Shown here piece by piece: positions 8,832 through 17,440 of a DNA stretch of 64,000 bases. The translations under genes and the position numbers were made by a program. Source of the stretch: Streptomyces sp. Go-475 (GTDB lineage Bacteria; Actinomycetota; Actinomycetes; Streptomycetales; Streptomycetaceae). Every line of letters starts with the position of its first letter. Within the stretch, counting starts at the first letter, position 1. The notes under the pieces were generated by a model that saw nothing but the letters and a program-made list of their open reading frames with translations, made no database searches and was not told the DNA's origin. The stretch spans positions 1,488,001 to 1,552,000 of the forward strand of contig NZ_CP026121.1 in NCBI RefSeq assembly GCF_003330845.1, in the 5' to 3' direction.

Positions 8832-10274
8832 ATGTCCCAGGAACCGACCAGTACACCCGCCCCGGAGGGCGACGACTACCTGGAGCGCAGAGCGCTCCGC
8901 CGCGGCAGCGCCGGCTGGGTGCTGCTGACCGGCCTCGGCGTCGCCTACGTCGTCTCCGGCGACTACTCGGGCTGGAACTTCGGCCTGGCCGAGGGCGGCT
9001 TCGGAGGCCTGGCCATCGCCATGGTCCTCATGGGCGCGATGTACGCGTGCATGGTCTTCGCGCTCGCCGAGCTGTCCTCGATCCTGCCGACGGCGGGCGG
9101 CGGCTACGGCTTCGCCCGGCGGGCGCTCGGCCCCTGGGGCGGTTTCCTGACCGGTACGGCGATCCTCATCGAGTACGTCCTCGCGCCCGCCGCCATCGTC
9201 ATCTTCATCGGCGACTACGTCGAGTCGCTCGGCCTGTTCGGCCTGGAGTCCGGCTGGCCGATGTACCTGGTCTGCTTCGCGATCTTCCTGGGCATCCATC
9301 TGTGGGGCGTGGGCGAGGCGCTGCGCTTCAGCTTCGTCGTCACGGGCATCGCGGTCGCCGCCCTCGTCGTCTTCGCGCTGGCGGCGCTGCCCGACTTCTC
9401 CTTCGCCGCGCTGGACGACATCCCGGTCGACGCCTCGGCCGCCGGGTCGAACTCCTGGCTGCCGTTCGGCCTGCTCGGCATCTGGGCGGCGTTCCCCTTC
9501 GGCATGTGGTTCTTCCTGGGTGTCGAGGGCGTGCCGCTGGCCGCCGAGGAGACCAGGGACCCGGCCCGTACGCTGCCCAAGGCGATCCGCTGGTCGATGG
9601 GCATCCTGGTGGTGCTGGCGGTGGTGACGTTCGTCGCGGCGGCGGGGGCGCGCGGCTCGGCCGCGATCCAGGAGGCGGGCAACCCGCTGGTCGAGGCGCT
9701 CCAGCCGGACGGCGAGGCCACGACCCTGAGCAGGATCGTCAACTACGCGGGCCTGGCCGGCCTGGTGGCGTCGTTCTTCTCCCTGATCTACGCGGGCTCG
9801 CGCCAGCTCTTCGCCCTGTCCCGCGCGGGTTACCTGCCCCGCTTCCTGTCCCTCACCAGCCGCCGCAAGGCGCCGTACCTGGGCCTGCTGGTGCCCGGCA
9901 CGATCGGCTTCCTGCTGGCGGCGGTGTCGGGCAACGGCGCGCGCATGCTCAACATCGCCGTCTTCGGCGCGACCATCTCCTACGCGCTGATGTCGCTGTC
10001 CCACATCGTGCTGCGCCGCCGCGAGCCGGAGCTGCCGCGGCCGTACCGGACGCCGGGCGGGGTGCTGACCTCCTCGGTCGCCCTGGTGCTGGCCTGTGCG
10101 GCGCTGGTGGCGACGTTCCTGGTGGACGTGACGGCGGCGCTCATCGCGCTCGCGGTGTACGTGGTGGCCGTCGGGTACTTCGGTCTGTACAGCCGCAAGC
10201 GGCTGGTGGCGAAGGCGCCGGAGGAGGAGTTCGCGGCACTGGCGGCGGCCGAGGCAGAGTTGGCACGGGACTGA
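8832..10274 (+). CDS. APC-superfamily amino acid/amine permease (probable ethanolamine permease)
   Basis: The predicted protein has 480 residues and about 12 membrane segments. Early motifs are RRGSAGWVLLTGLGVAYVVSGDYSGWNFGLAEGGFGGL and ELSSILPTAGGGYGFARRALGPWGG, the helix I/helix II substrate region of APC transporters. The GDYSGWN version is the one seen in ethanolamine permease-like proteins. GGGGAG lies seven bases before ATG 8832. A closer ATG at 8826 is too near that ribosome binding site. It is followed after 23 bp by the gamma-glutamyl hydrolase gene. Together with the divergent GS-like operon this suggests uptake of the amine to be gamma-glutamylated. Substrate identity is inferred from family and context. 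Confidence 0.88.
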   Translation: MSQEPTSTPAPEGDDYLERRALRRGSAGWVLLTGLGVAYVVSGDYSGWNFGLAEGGFGGLAIAMVLMGAMYACMVFALAELSSILPTAGGGYGFARRALGPWGGFLTGTAILIEYVLAPAAIVIFIGDYVESLGLFGLESGWPMYLVCFAIFLGIHLWGVGEALRFSFVVTGIAVAALVVFALAALPDFSFAALDDIPVDASAAGSNSWLPFGLLGIWAAFPFGMWFFLGVEGVPLAAEETRDPARTLPKAIRWSMGILVVLAVVTFVAAAGARGSAAIQEAGNPLVEALQPDGEATTLSRIVNYAGLAGLVASFFSLIYAGSRQLFALSRAGYLPRFLSLTSRRKAPYLGLLVPGTIGFLLAAVSGNGARMLNIAVFGATISYALMSLSHIVLRRREPELPRPYRTPGGVLTSSVALVLACAALVATFLVDVTAALIALAVYVVAVGYFGLYSRKRLVAKAPEEEFAALAAAEAELARD

Positions 10275-10297
10275 ACGTCGACCGGGAGGGAGTCGCT

Positions 10298-10987
10298 GTG
10301 GCCAGGCCGTTGATCGGGGTCAGCACGTATCTGGAGGCCGGTGCCCGCTGGGGCGTGTGGGAGCTGGAGGCCGCCCTGCTGCCGGTCGGCTACCCCCGGC
10401 TGGTGCAGCGGGCGGGCGGACTGGCCGCGATGCTGCCGCCGGACGAGCCGGAGCGGGCCGTCGAGACGGTGGCCCGGCTGGACGGGCTGGTCATCGCGGG
10501 CGGGCCCGATGTGGAGCCGGTGCGCTACGGCGCCGAGCGCGAGCCCCGGACGGGGCCTCCGGCGCCGGAGCGGGACGCGTGGGAGCTGGCGCTGATCGAC
10601 GCGGCGCTGGCGGCGGGTGTGCCGCTGCTGGGGATCTGCCGGGGCATGCAGCTGCTGAACGTCGCGCTGGGCGGCACGCTCGTGCAGCACCTCGACGGGC
10701 ACGCGGAGGTCGTGGGCGTGTTCGGCGGGCACCCCGTCAAGCCGGTGCCGGGCACGCGGTACGCCGCGATCGTGCCGGAGGAGACGTCGGTGCCGACGTA
10801 CCACCACCAGGCCGTCGACCGGCTCGGCGAGGGCCTGCTCCCGTCGGCGTACGCCGCGGACGGCACGGTGGAGGCGGTGGAACTGCCGTCCGCCGAGGGC
10901 TGGGTGCTGGGCGTGCAGTGGCACCCGGAGATGGACGAGGACGAGCGGGTGATGCGGGCACTGGTGGAGGCGGCGGCAGCCCGCTGA
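10298..10987 (+). CDS. Class I glutamine-amidotransferase-like gamma-glutamyl hydrolase (PuuD type)
   Basis: The predicted protein has 229 residues and belongs to the peptidase C26 family. The nucleophile Cys114 is in LLGICRGMQLLN, and His209 and Glu211 are in VQWHPE, completing the triad. The IAGGPDVEPVRYG segment matches PuuD-like hydrolases that cleave the gamma-glutamyl group from gamma-glutamyl amines. GTG 10298 is preceded by GGGAGGG at seven bases. It is the last gene of the rightward GntR-permease-hydrolase arm and would perform the final deglutamylation after oxidation by the ALDH. A short intergenic repeat follows. Confidence 0.87.
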   Translation: MARPLIGVSTYLEAGARWGVWELEAALLPVGYPRLVQRAGGLAAMLPPDEPERAVETVARLDGLVIAGGPDVEPVRYGAEREPRTGPPAPERDAWELALIDAALAAGVPLLGICRGMQLLNVALGGTLVQHLDGHAEVVGVFGGHPVKPVPGTRYAAIVPEETSVPTYHHQAVDRLGEGLLPSAYAADGTVEAVELPSAEGWVLGVQWHPEMDEDERVMRALVEAAAAR

Positions 10988-11010
10988 ACAAAGGGACCCC
11001 GCCCCCACCC

Positions 11011-11107
11011 AGCCCGTCCGGCGTTTGAGGACGAGGCCGTGCAGGCCGAAGGGGGTCCGGGGGCGCGGCCCCCGGCGGGGTCGAAGGGGCGGAGCCCCTG
11101 GAGGACG
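11011..11107. repeat. Streptomyces-type intergenic repeat with hairpins
   Basis: The sequence from agcccgtccggcgtttgagg through the two GC-rich inverted repeats is of a kind that recurs between genes in many Streptomyces chromosomes (recognised from memory, not searched). It contains an 8-bp stem, ccgggggc (11057-11064) with gcccccgg (11068-11075), and a ggggc/gcccc stem just after. It lies between the convergent hydrolase and LysR genes and could serve as a bidirectional terminator. Confidence 0.6.
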
Positions 11108-11137
11108 GGACGGGCAGGGACGGCGGGGGCGAGAAAC

Positions 11138-12070
11138 TCACCCCCGCGTCAACGACAACAGGTCCCTCGCCGGACCGGTAGGCCGATGCCCCGTCGGCCA
11201 CACCGCCCTCAGATCACGGGCCAGGGCCACCCCGTCCACCGGCACCCGCACCAACCGCCGCATCGCCAGCTCCTCCCCCACCGCCAGCTCGCTCAGCACC
11301 GCCGGCCCCGCTCCGCTCACCGCCGCCGCCTTCACCGCCGTCGTCGAGGACAGCTCGATGAGCGGCCGGGCCAGACCCCCCAGCGCCGCGTCCAGCACCT
11401 GGCGCGTCCCGGACCCCTTCTCCCGCAGGATCAGCGGTGTCGAGGCCAGTTCCTCCGCCGCCACCGGCCGCCGCCGGCGCCCCCACGCGTGCCCCGGCGC
11501 CGTCACCACTATCAGCCGGTCATGGGCGATGACCACCGAGTCCAGCCCGGTCGGCACCGTCAGCCCCTCCACGAAGCCCAGATCGGCCTCGTCCGACAGC
11601 AGCCGTTCCGCGACCACCGTGGAGTTGCCCGCGTGCAGGGACACCGCCGTGTCGGGCCGCTGCGCCCGCAGCGCGAGCAGCCAGCCCGGCAGCAGGTACT
11701 CCGCGATCGTCATGCTCGCCGCGACCCGCAGCCGGGAGTCCCGCCGGTCGCGCAGCGCCTGCGCCCCCACGTCGAACGCCTCCGCCGCCTCGACGATCCG
11801 CCGCGCCCAGTCCGTCACCAGCGCACCGGCGTCCGTGAGCCGTGACCCCCGCGGCGAACGGTCGACCAGCGCCACGCCGAGCTGCCGCTCCATCGACCGG
11901 ATCCGGCTGCTCGCCGCGGGCTGGGTGATGCCCAGTTCCCGCGCCGCCCCGCCGAGACTGCCGAGCCGCGCCACCGCCAGCAGCAGCTCCAGGGCACCGA
12001 GGTCGGGGACCCGGTGCGCCAGGGACCCGGCGACCGCCGGTCCGCCGCCCTGCTCATCCGTGTTGCTCAT
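11138..12070 (-). CDS. LysR-family transcriptional regulator
   Basis: The predicted protein has 310 residues. The N-terminal winged helix-turn-helix is at about 25-85 (GSLGGAARELGITQPAASSRIRSMERQLG), followed by a periplasmic-binding-like effector domain (LRVAASMTIAEYLLPGWL, GLDSVVIAHDRLIVV). It diverges from the TDT transporter gene across 71 bp and probably controls it, the usual LysR arrangement. The CysB/CbbR-like effector domain does not reveal the ligand. GTP- or redox-type motifs are absent. Confidence 0.9.
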   Translation of the reverse strand: MSNTDEQGGGPAVAGSLAHRVPDLGALELLLAVARLGSLGGAARELGITQPAASSRIRSMERQLGVALVDRSPRGSRLTDAGALVTDWARRIVEAAEAFDVGAQALRDRRDSRLRVAASMTIAEYLLPGWLLALRAQRPDTAVSLHAGNSTVVAERLLSDEADLGFVEGLTVPTGLDSVVIAHDRLIVVTAPGHAWGRRRRPVAAEELASTPLILREKGSGTRQVLDAALGGLARPLIELSSTTAVKAAAVSGAGPAVLSELAVGEELAMRRLVRVPVDGVALARDLRAVWPTGHRPTGPARDLLSLTRG

Positions 12071-12141
12071 AAACCCAGCTTATGTCGCCATAGAGGCAAA
12101 CTCCCTGGTGGTGCGCCTCCCCCGGCCCCACCGTAGGAGTC

Positions 12142-13293
12142 ATGGTCACCGCAGCCGGGCCCCTCGCGTACCCCCTCTCCGTCCGCCGTCTCGGGCCCAA
12201 CTGGTACGCCCCCGTCATGGGCACCGCGGTCGTCGCCACCGCCGGAGCCGCCCTCCCGCCGCACGTCCCGGGGCTGCGCGGCGTGCTCGCCGGTGTCTGG
12301 GGGCTGTCCTTCGCCCTGCTCCTGACCGTGCTCGGCGCCCGTTGCGCGCACTGGGCCCGCCACCGTGACCAGGCCCGCGCCCACCTCCTCGATCCGGCCA
12401 CGGCACCCTTCTACGGCTGTCTCGCCATGGCCCTGCTCGCCGTGGGCGGCGGCGCCCTCACCGTCGGCCGGGACGTGATCGGCGCGCGGGCCGGGGCCGT
12501 GCTCGGTGCCGTGCTGTTCGTCGCCGGTACGGTTCTCGGGCTGGCCGCCGCCGTCGCCGTGCCGTATCTGATGTCCGTACGCCACCGGGTCGAGCCGGGG
12601 CAGGCGACACCCGTGTGGCTGCTGCCGCTGGTCGCGCCCATGGTGTCGGCCGCCGTCGGGCCGTCCCTGGTGCCACAGCTGCCTCCCGGACAACCCCGCG
12701 AGACACTGCTCCTGGTCTGCTTCGCGCTGTTCGGGCTGAGCCTGCTCGCGACCCTGCTCATGCTGCCCCTGGTCTTCGCCCGGCTGCTCACCGGCGGGCC
12801 GCTGCCGCTCGCCCTCACCCCGACGCTGTTCCTGGTGCTGGGGCCGCTCGGGCAGTCCACCACCGCCGTCGGCGCCTTCGCGGACGTCGCCCCCGGGGTC
12901 GTACCGGAGCCGTACAGCCAGGGCTTCGGCGCCCTGGCCGTGCTCTACGGCGTGCCCGTCATGGGGTTCGCGCTGCTGTGGTTCTGCCTGGCCACCGCCC
13001 ATGTGTGGCGCGCCCGGCGGCACGGGATGCGGTTCGCCATGACCTGGTGGTCGTTCACCTTCCCGGTCGGCACCTGCGTCACGGGCGCCGAGGCGCTCGG
13101 CCGGCACACCGGGCTGGTGGCCTGCACCGGCCCCGCGGTGGTCCTGTACGCCGTGCTCGTCGTGGCGTGGGGCGCCGCCGCCTGGGGCACCCTGCGCGGG
13201 CTGGTCAGGGGCGAGCTGCTCGCAGGGCCCGGCCCAGTACCCGTGGCGCCTCGGCCAGCGACGGCCCGTACCACGTCAGGTGCCGTCCGCTGA
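12142..13293 (+). CDS. TDT-family (TehA/Mae1-like) transporter
   Basis: The predicted protein has 383 residues and about ten hydrophobic helices. The N-terminal RLGPNWYAPVMGTAVVATAG and the central LTPTLFLVLGPLGQSTTAVG are hallmarks of the tellurite-resistance/dicarboxylate (TDT) family, whose members export or import anions such as malate, sulfite or chloride. Paired divergently with a LysR gene. The last 89 bp overlap, in opposite orientation, the 3' end of the neighbouring binding-protein-like gene, so the Pro/Ala/Thr-rich tail of this protein is antisense to that gene. Substrate unknown. Confidence 0.85.
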   Translation: MVTAAGPLAYPLSVRRLGPNWYAPVMGTAVVATAGAALPPHVPGLRGVLAGVWGLSFALLLTVLGARCAHWARHRDQARAHLLDPATAPFYGCLAMALLAVGGGALTVGRDVIGARAGAVLGAVLFVAGTVLGLAAAVAVPYLMSVRHRVEPGQATPVWLLPLVAPMVSAAVGPSLVPQLPPGQPRETLLLVCFALFGLSLLATLLMLPLVFARLLTGGPLPLALTPTLFLVLGPLGQSTTAVGAFADVAPGVVPEPYSQGFGALAVLYGVPVMGFALLWFCLATAHVWRARRHGMRFAMTWWSFTFPVGTCVTGAEALGRHTGLVACTGPAVVLYAVLVVAWGAAAWGTLRGLVRGELLAGPGPVPVAPRPATARTTSGAVR

Positions 13294-13924
13294 CGAGCGC
13301 GCAGGGCAGCCCGGGGAACGCCTCCGGGCCGTCCTGGGCGGTGAAGCGGTACGGCTCGTCCGGGAGGACCACCACATCGGGGGCGCGGGCCCGGAGTTCC
13401 TCCAGCGGCACGCGGGGATAGCGCTCGGGGTGCCGCGCGTACACGTGGTCGACACCGAGGCGGGCCAGGACGTCGCCCGCGAAGGTGTCGCGGCCCAGGA
13501 CCATCCACGGGCGGCGCCAGACCGGCACGACCGCCGTCAGCCGGGAGGCCGGCCGGGGCAGGGACGACCAGGTGTCCTCGGCCTCGTCCAGCCAGCGCGG
13601 GCGGGCCGCCACCCCGCAGGCGTCCAGGACCCGGGCCAGTTCCCGGAAGGCCTGGGGCACCTCGCGGACCTCCGTGACCAGGACCTCGACGCCCGCCGCG
13701 CGCAGGGCCGCCAGGTCGGGTTCGCGGTTCTCCTCCTCGTTCGCGATCACCAGGTCGGGGGTGAGGGAGAGGATCCGGCCGGTGTCCGGGGTCTTCGTGC
13801 CGCCGACGCGTACGGCGTCCAGACCCGGCGGACGCGTGCACCAGTCGGTGACGCCGACCAGCGTGCCGGGCGCCGAGCGGGCCACGGCCTCCGTCAACGA
13901 GGGGACGAGGGAGACGACCCTCAC
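13205..13924 (-). CDS. Cytoplasmic TroA/BtuF-like helical-backbone metal-receptor domain protein
   Basis: The predicted protein has 239 residues. It starts RVVSLVPSLTEAV and contains VGVTDWCTRPP, VGGTKTPD and LTPDLVIANEEENR, matching the periplasmic-binding fold of vitamin B12/iron-chelate receptors. There is no signal peptide or lipobox, so it appears cytosolic and is not part of an ABC importer here. The GTG start overlaps the stop of the XRE-cupin regulator as GTGA, so the two are co-translated. Its 3' end overlaps the convergent TDT transporter gene by 89 bp. The function of such soluble homologues is not established. Confidence 0.78.
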   Translation of the reverse strand: MRVVSLVPSLTEAVARSAPGTLVGVTDWCTRPPGLDAVRVGGTKTPDTGRILSLTPDLVIANEEENREPDLAALRAAGVEVLVTEVREVPQAFRELARVLDACGVAARPRWLDEAEDTWSSLPRPASRLTAVVPVWRRPWMVLGRDTFAGDVLARLGVDHVYARHPERYPRVPLEELRARAPDVVVLPDEPYRFTAQDGPEAFPGLPCALVSGRHLTWYGPSLAEAPRVLGRALRAARP

Positions 13925-14490
13925 CGGCGTGGCCGGTCCCGGACCGCCTCGATGTGCTCCGCCACGGCGACCACGATCACCCGGGTGTCCGACTCCGCCG
14001 CCCGCCAGCGGTGCCGCACACCGCCGGTGAGGTACAGCGTGTCGCCCCGGCCGAGGCGGTAGGCGCGGCCCTCCGCCTCGATCTCCACCGCGCCGTCGGC
14101 CACGTACATCAACTGGTCGTTGCGGTACTGGAATTCACGGCCCGCGTCATGGTCGCCGGTGAACTCGGAGGCGTGCATCTGGTGGTGGCCGCGCACCAGG
14201 GAGCGGGCCCGGGGCCGGGGCAGCGGCTCGGTGTCGTCGGCGCGGACGACGTCCACGCTGCACGCCGGGTCGGCGGCGGCGAGGAGCTCCACGGCGGTGG
14301 TGCGCAGGGCGTCGGCGACCTTCTCCAGGGAGCTGCGGCTGGGCCGCGCCCGGTCGTTCTCGACCTGGCTCAGGAACGGGACCGACAGGCCGCTGCGCTC
14401 GGCCACGACGGCGAGCGTGAGGTCCAGCGCGCGGCGCCGCCGGCGCACGGCCGCGCCCACCCGCAGGGGCTGCTCTTTGTGGTCGCCCAT
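13921..14490 (-). CDS. XRE-family regulator with C-terminal cupin domain
   Basis: The predicted protein has 189 residues. An N-terminal helix-turn-helix (LDLTLAVVAERSGLSVPFLSQVENDRARPS) is followed by a cupin barrel from about 110 (FQYRNDQLMYVADGAVEIEA, then RLGRGDTLYLTGGVRHRW). This is the architecture of small-molecule-responsive repressors such as PuuR. GGAGG lies upstream of ATG 14490. It is translationally coupled to the TroA-like gene. A perfect 9-bp hairpin 38 bp upstream is a candidate autoregulatory site. It might control the adjacent betaine transporter, but no operator copy is evident there. Confidence 0.87.
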   Translation of the reverse strand: MGDHKEQPLRVGAAVRRRRRALDLTLAVVAERSGLSVPFLSQVENDRARPSRSSLEKVADALRTTAVELLAAADPACSVDVVRADDTEPLPRPRARSLVRGHHQMHASEFTGDHDAGREFQYRNDQLMYVADGAVEIEAEGRAYRLGRGDTLYLTGGVRHRWRAAESDTRVIVVAVAEHIEAVRDRPRR

Positions 14491-14528
14491 CGCTCCGGCT
14501 CCCTCCTTCGCCCGTCGGTCCGCTCCCT

Positions 14529-14549
14529 GTGCGCCGGTGTCCGGCGCAC
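14529..14549. promoter_or_regulatory. 9-bp perfect inverted repeat upstream of the XRE-cupin gene
   Basis: gtgcgccgg (14529-14537), tgt, ccggcgcac (14541-14549). It lies 38 bp before the start codon of the XRE-cupin gene in an otherwise featureless 330-bp gap. It may be an operator for the dimeric regulator or an RNA hairpin in its leader. Confidence 0.45.
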
Positions 14550-14781
14550 TCCTTCTGTTGAGTTGTCTGCACCCTACGCATGTTCGGCAAACCGTTTCAT
14601 GCGCCCGTCACATCGACGTCATACGAGGTGACGCGGGACCTCACAGTTCGCGCCAGGGGATCCGCCGCCCAGCGGGACGGGCGGGAATTCCCCCCGTGGA
14701 AGGAACAGGGAGGGAGCGGGGGTTCGGGGGGTGGCGTAGCGCTCTGTGGTTGTCCGGATCCCGCTCGTGGGAACGGGGTGC

Positions 14782-14815
14782 GGGGCGGGACGCGGCGTGT
14801 CGCGCGTCCCACCCC
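14782..14815 (-). terminator. Hairpin terminator after the betaine transporter operon
   Basis: Arms 14782-14794 (ggggcgggacgcg) and 14803-14815 (cgcgtcccacccc) pair over 13 bp with one G-U pair in the minus-strand transcript. The hairpin begins seven bases past the permease stop codon. There is no T-run, as is common for Streptomyces terminators. Confidence 0.7.
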
Positions 14816-14821
14816 GGAACC

Positions 14822-17440
14822 CTACTGCGGAGTCATCCGGTTCACCATGTCCGGATGCTTCTCGAGCCACGCGGCGACGGCCTCCTCCTCATGGCCCTGG
14901 CCGCGGTCCTTGATCTCGCTCTCCAGGGAGCCGAGCTCGTCCTCGCTCATCCTGAAGTTCTTGATCCACTTCGTGAGCTGCGGGTACTGCTCGGGGAACT
15001 TCTCGTTGGAGATGGTGCGGATCGTGTTGCCCTCGCCGAAGGCCTTCTTGGAGTCCTTCAGCTTGGTCAGCTGGTAGTCGCTGTACGCCCAGTGCGGCGA
15101 CCAGAGGGTGACGGCGATCGGCTCCTTCTTGGCGTAGGCGCGCTTCAGCTCGGCCAGCATCGCGGGCGTGGAGCCGTCGACGACCTCGTACTCCTTGTCG
15201 AGGCCGTAGGCGGGCAGGACCTTGTTCTTCGCCAGGTCCATCTCGCCGGTGCCGGGCTCGATGCCGATGATCTTCCCCTTGAAGGTGCCGGCCTTGCCCT
15301 TGAGGTCCGCCAGGGAGTCGACGCCCTTCACGTAGGACGGTACGGCGATCTCCAGGGAGGTCGGTTCGTACCAGGTGCCGAGGTCCTTGAGGCGGTCCTT
15401 GTTCTTGTCCCAGTAGTTCTTCTGGGCGTAGGGCAGCCAGGCGTCGAAGTTGAGGTCGAGGTCGCCCGAGGCCAGGCCCGTGTAGACGGGGCCGACGTCC
15501 ATCTGCTTGAGGTTCAGCTTGTAGCCGCGCCGCTCCAGGACGTTCTTCCACAGGTAGGTGACGGCGATGTCCTCGTCCCAGGGGAACCACGCCACGTCCA
15601 GGGGCCGCTTGGCCTCGGCAGGGGTGCCGCCCCCGGCGTTCTTCACCGGTGCCATCTTGTCGGCGAAGCCGGGGTGCTGCTTCAGCCAGGCGCGCACGGC
15701 CTCCTGCTGCCGGCCCTTGCCCGCCTTGTTGATCTCCGCTTCGAGGCTGGTGAGCTCCTTCTCGCTCATCCTGAAGTTCTTCAGCCACTGGGCGACCGTG
15801 GGGTCGTCCTGCGCGAAGCCCTTGCGGGACAGGGTGTGCACGCCGTCGCCCTCGCCCCAGGCGCCCTTGGGGTCCTTGAGCTTCTTGAGGTCGTAGTCGT
15901 TGTACGCCCAGTGCGGCGACCAGAGCGTGACGACGATCGGCTTCTTCTGGGCGTAGGCGCGCTTCAGCTCGGCCAGCATGGCGGGCGTGGAGCTGTCGAC
16001 GACCTGGTACTCCTTGTCCAGGCCGTACTCCTTGAGGACCTTGCTCTTCAGCAGGGCCATCTCGCCGGCGCTGGACTCGATGCCGGTGATCTTGCCGCCG
16101 AACTCGGAGGCCTTGCCCTTGAGGTCGGCCAGGGAGTCGATGCCCTTCATGTAGGAGGGCACGCTCAGCTCCAGGGACGTCTTGTCGTACCAGGCTCCGA
16201 GGTCGTCGAGCTGCTTGCCGTACTTCTTCCAGTACTGGGCGTGGGTCGTGGGCAGCCAGGCGTCGGTCTGGAAGTCGACGTCGCCCTGGGCGAGGGAGGT
16301 GTACAGCGGGCCCGCGTCGAACTGCTTGGCCTCGACCCGGTAGCCGCGCTGCTCCAGGACCTCCTTCCACAGGAAGGTGGAGGCGACGCCCTCGTCCCAG
16401 GGGATGTAGCCGATGCTGATCTTCTTGCCCTGGCCGACGTCCTTGCCGCCGGCCGCGGCGGTGGCGCCGGTGCCGCTGCCGCCGAGGACGCCCATGCCGC
16501 CCGCGGCGAGCGCCAGGACGACGACGCCGATCACGGCGACGACGGGGCGGGGCCGGTACGACCAGATCTTCAGCCCCTGGGCGGCGCGCAGCTTGGCGGC
16601 GGCACGGCGGCCGAGCGGGGAGACCTGGGTGCCCAGCTCGCTGGTCATGCGGTCGAGGTAGATCGCGAGGATCACGATGGCCACGCCCGCCTCGGAGCCG
16701 AGGCCCACGTTGAGCTGGCCGATGGCCTCGTTGACGTCGCCGCCGAGGCCGCCGGTGCCGACCATGCCGGCGATGGCGGCCATGGACAGGCCGAGCATGA
16801 TGACCTGGTTGACGCCGGCCATGACGGTGGGCAGGGCGAGCGGGAGCTGGACGCGCAGCAGGGTGTTGCGGGGCGTGGTGCCGAACGCGTCGGCGGCCTC
16901 GACCAGTTCCTTGTCGACCTGCCGGATGCCCAGCTCGGTCATGCGCACGCCCGGGGCGAGCGCGAAGATCAGGGTGGCGACGATGCCCGCGGGGGCGCCG
17001 GTGCCGAAGAAGAGGATCGCCGGGATGAGGTAGATCATCGCGGGCAGCGTCTGCATGAAGTCCAGGACGGGCCGGACCAGTGAGCTGACGCGGTCGGAGC
17101 GGGCCGCCCAGATGCCCACGGGCAGGGCGATCACCAGGGCGATGACGGTCGCCACGAGGACGAGCGCCAGGGTGATCATCGCGTTCTCCCACAGGTCGAG
17201 GGAGTCGATGAACGCGAACCCGGCGAAGGCGAGGACACCGGCGAGGGTGCCGCGCAGCCAGAAGGCGATCACTGCGAAGATGCCCGCGAGGAGCAGCGGT
17301 TCGGGGGCCTGGAGGACGGCGTTGATGCCGTCGTAGAGGCCGAGGAAGACGGTCTTGCAGAAGTCGAACAGCCACGCCATGTGGGTGGTGAGCCAGTCGA
17401 CCGCGTCGTTGACCCAGCTGCCGAGCTGAATCCTAGGCAC
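14822..17440 (-). CDS. Glycine betaine/proline ABC transporter permease fused to two tandem substrate-binding domains
   Basis: The predicted protein has 872 residues. Residues 1-290 are an OpuAB/ProW-like permease (about six helices, with the EAA-loop segment ELVEAADAFGTTPRNTLLRVQLPLALP). A further helix at about 318-335 leads to two homologous OpuAC-like binding domains, about 345-600 and 610-872. Both have the choline/betaine receptor signatures PWDE at the start and TLWSPHWAY later, plus paired D-W-L-P motifs (FQTDAWLPTT, NFDAWLPYA). Known OpuA systems carry one fused receptor per permease chain. Here there are two per chain, hence four per dimeric transporter. GTG 17440 overlaps the ATPase gene by 8 bp. 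Likely role is osmoprotectant uptake. Confidence 0.9.
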   Translation of the reverse strand: MPRIQLGSWVNDAVDWLTTHMAWLFDFCKTVFLGLYDGINAVLQAPEPLLLAGIFAVIAFWLRGTLAGVLAFAGFAFIDSLDLWENAMITLALVLVATVIALVIALPVGIWAARSDRVSSLVRPVLDFMQTLPAMIYLIPAILFFGTGAPAGIVATLIFALAPGVRMTELGIRQVDKELVEAADAFGTTPRNTLLRVQLPLALPTVMAGVNQVIMLGLSMAAIAGMVGTGGLGGDVNEAIGQLNVGLGSEAGVAIVILAIYLDRMTSELGTQVSPLGRRAAAKLRAAQGLKIWSYRPRPVVAVIGVVVLALAAGGMGVLGGSGTGATAAAGGKDVGQGKKISIGYIPWDEGVASTFLWKEVLEQRGYRVEAKQFDAGPLYTSLAQGDVDFQTDAWLPTTHAQYWKKYGKQLDDLGAWYDKTSLELSVPSYMKGIDSLADLKGKASEFGGKITGIESSAGEMALLKSKVLKEYGLDKEYQVVDSSTPAMLAELKRAYAQKKPIVVTLWSPHWAYNDYDLKKLKDPKGAWGEGDGVHTLSRKGFAQDDPTVAQWLKNFRMSEKELTSLEAEINKAGKGRQQEAVRAWLKQHPGFADKMAPVKNAGGGTPAEAKRPLDVAWFPWDEDIAVTYLWKNVLERRGYKLNLKQMDVGPVYTGLASGDLDLNFDAWLPYAQKNYWDKNKDRLKDLGTWYEPTSLEIAVPSYVKGVDSLADLKGKAGTFKGKIIGIEPGTGEMDLAKNKVLPAYGLDKEYEVVDGSTPAMLAELKRAYAKKEPIAVTLWSPHWAYSDYQLTKLKDSKKAFGEGNTIRTISNEKFPEQYPQLTKWIKNFRMSEDELGSLESEIKDRGQGHEEEAVAAWLEKHPDMVNRMTPQ

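Noticed and set aside
12054..12401. Minus-strand 115-codon frame starting within the TDT gene
   Set aside because: It overlaps the LysR/TDT promoter gap and the transporter, with no homology or ribosome binding site.
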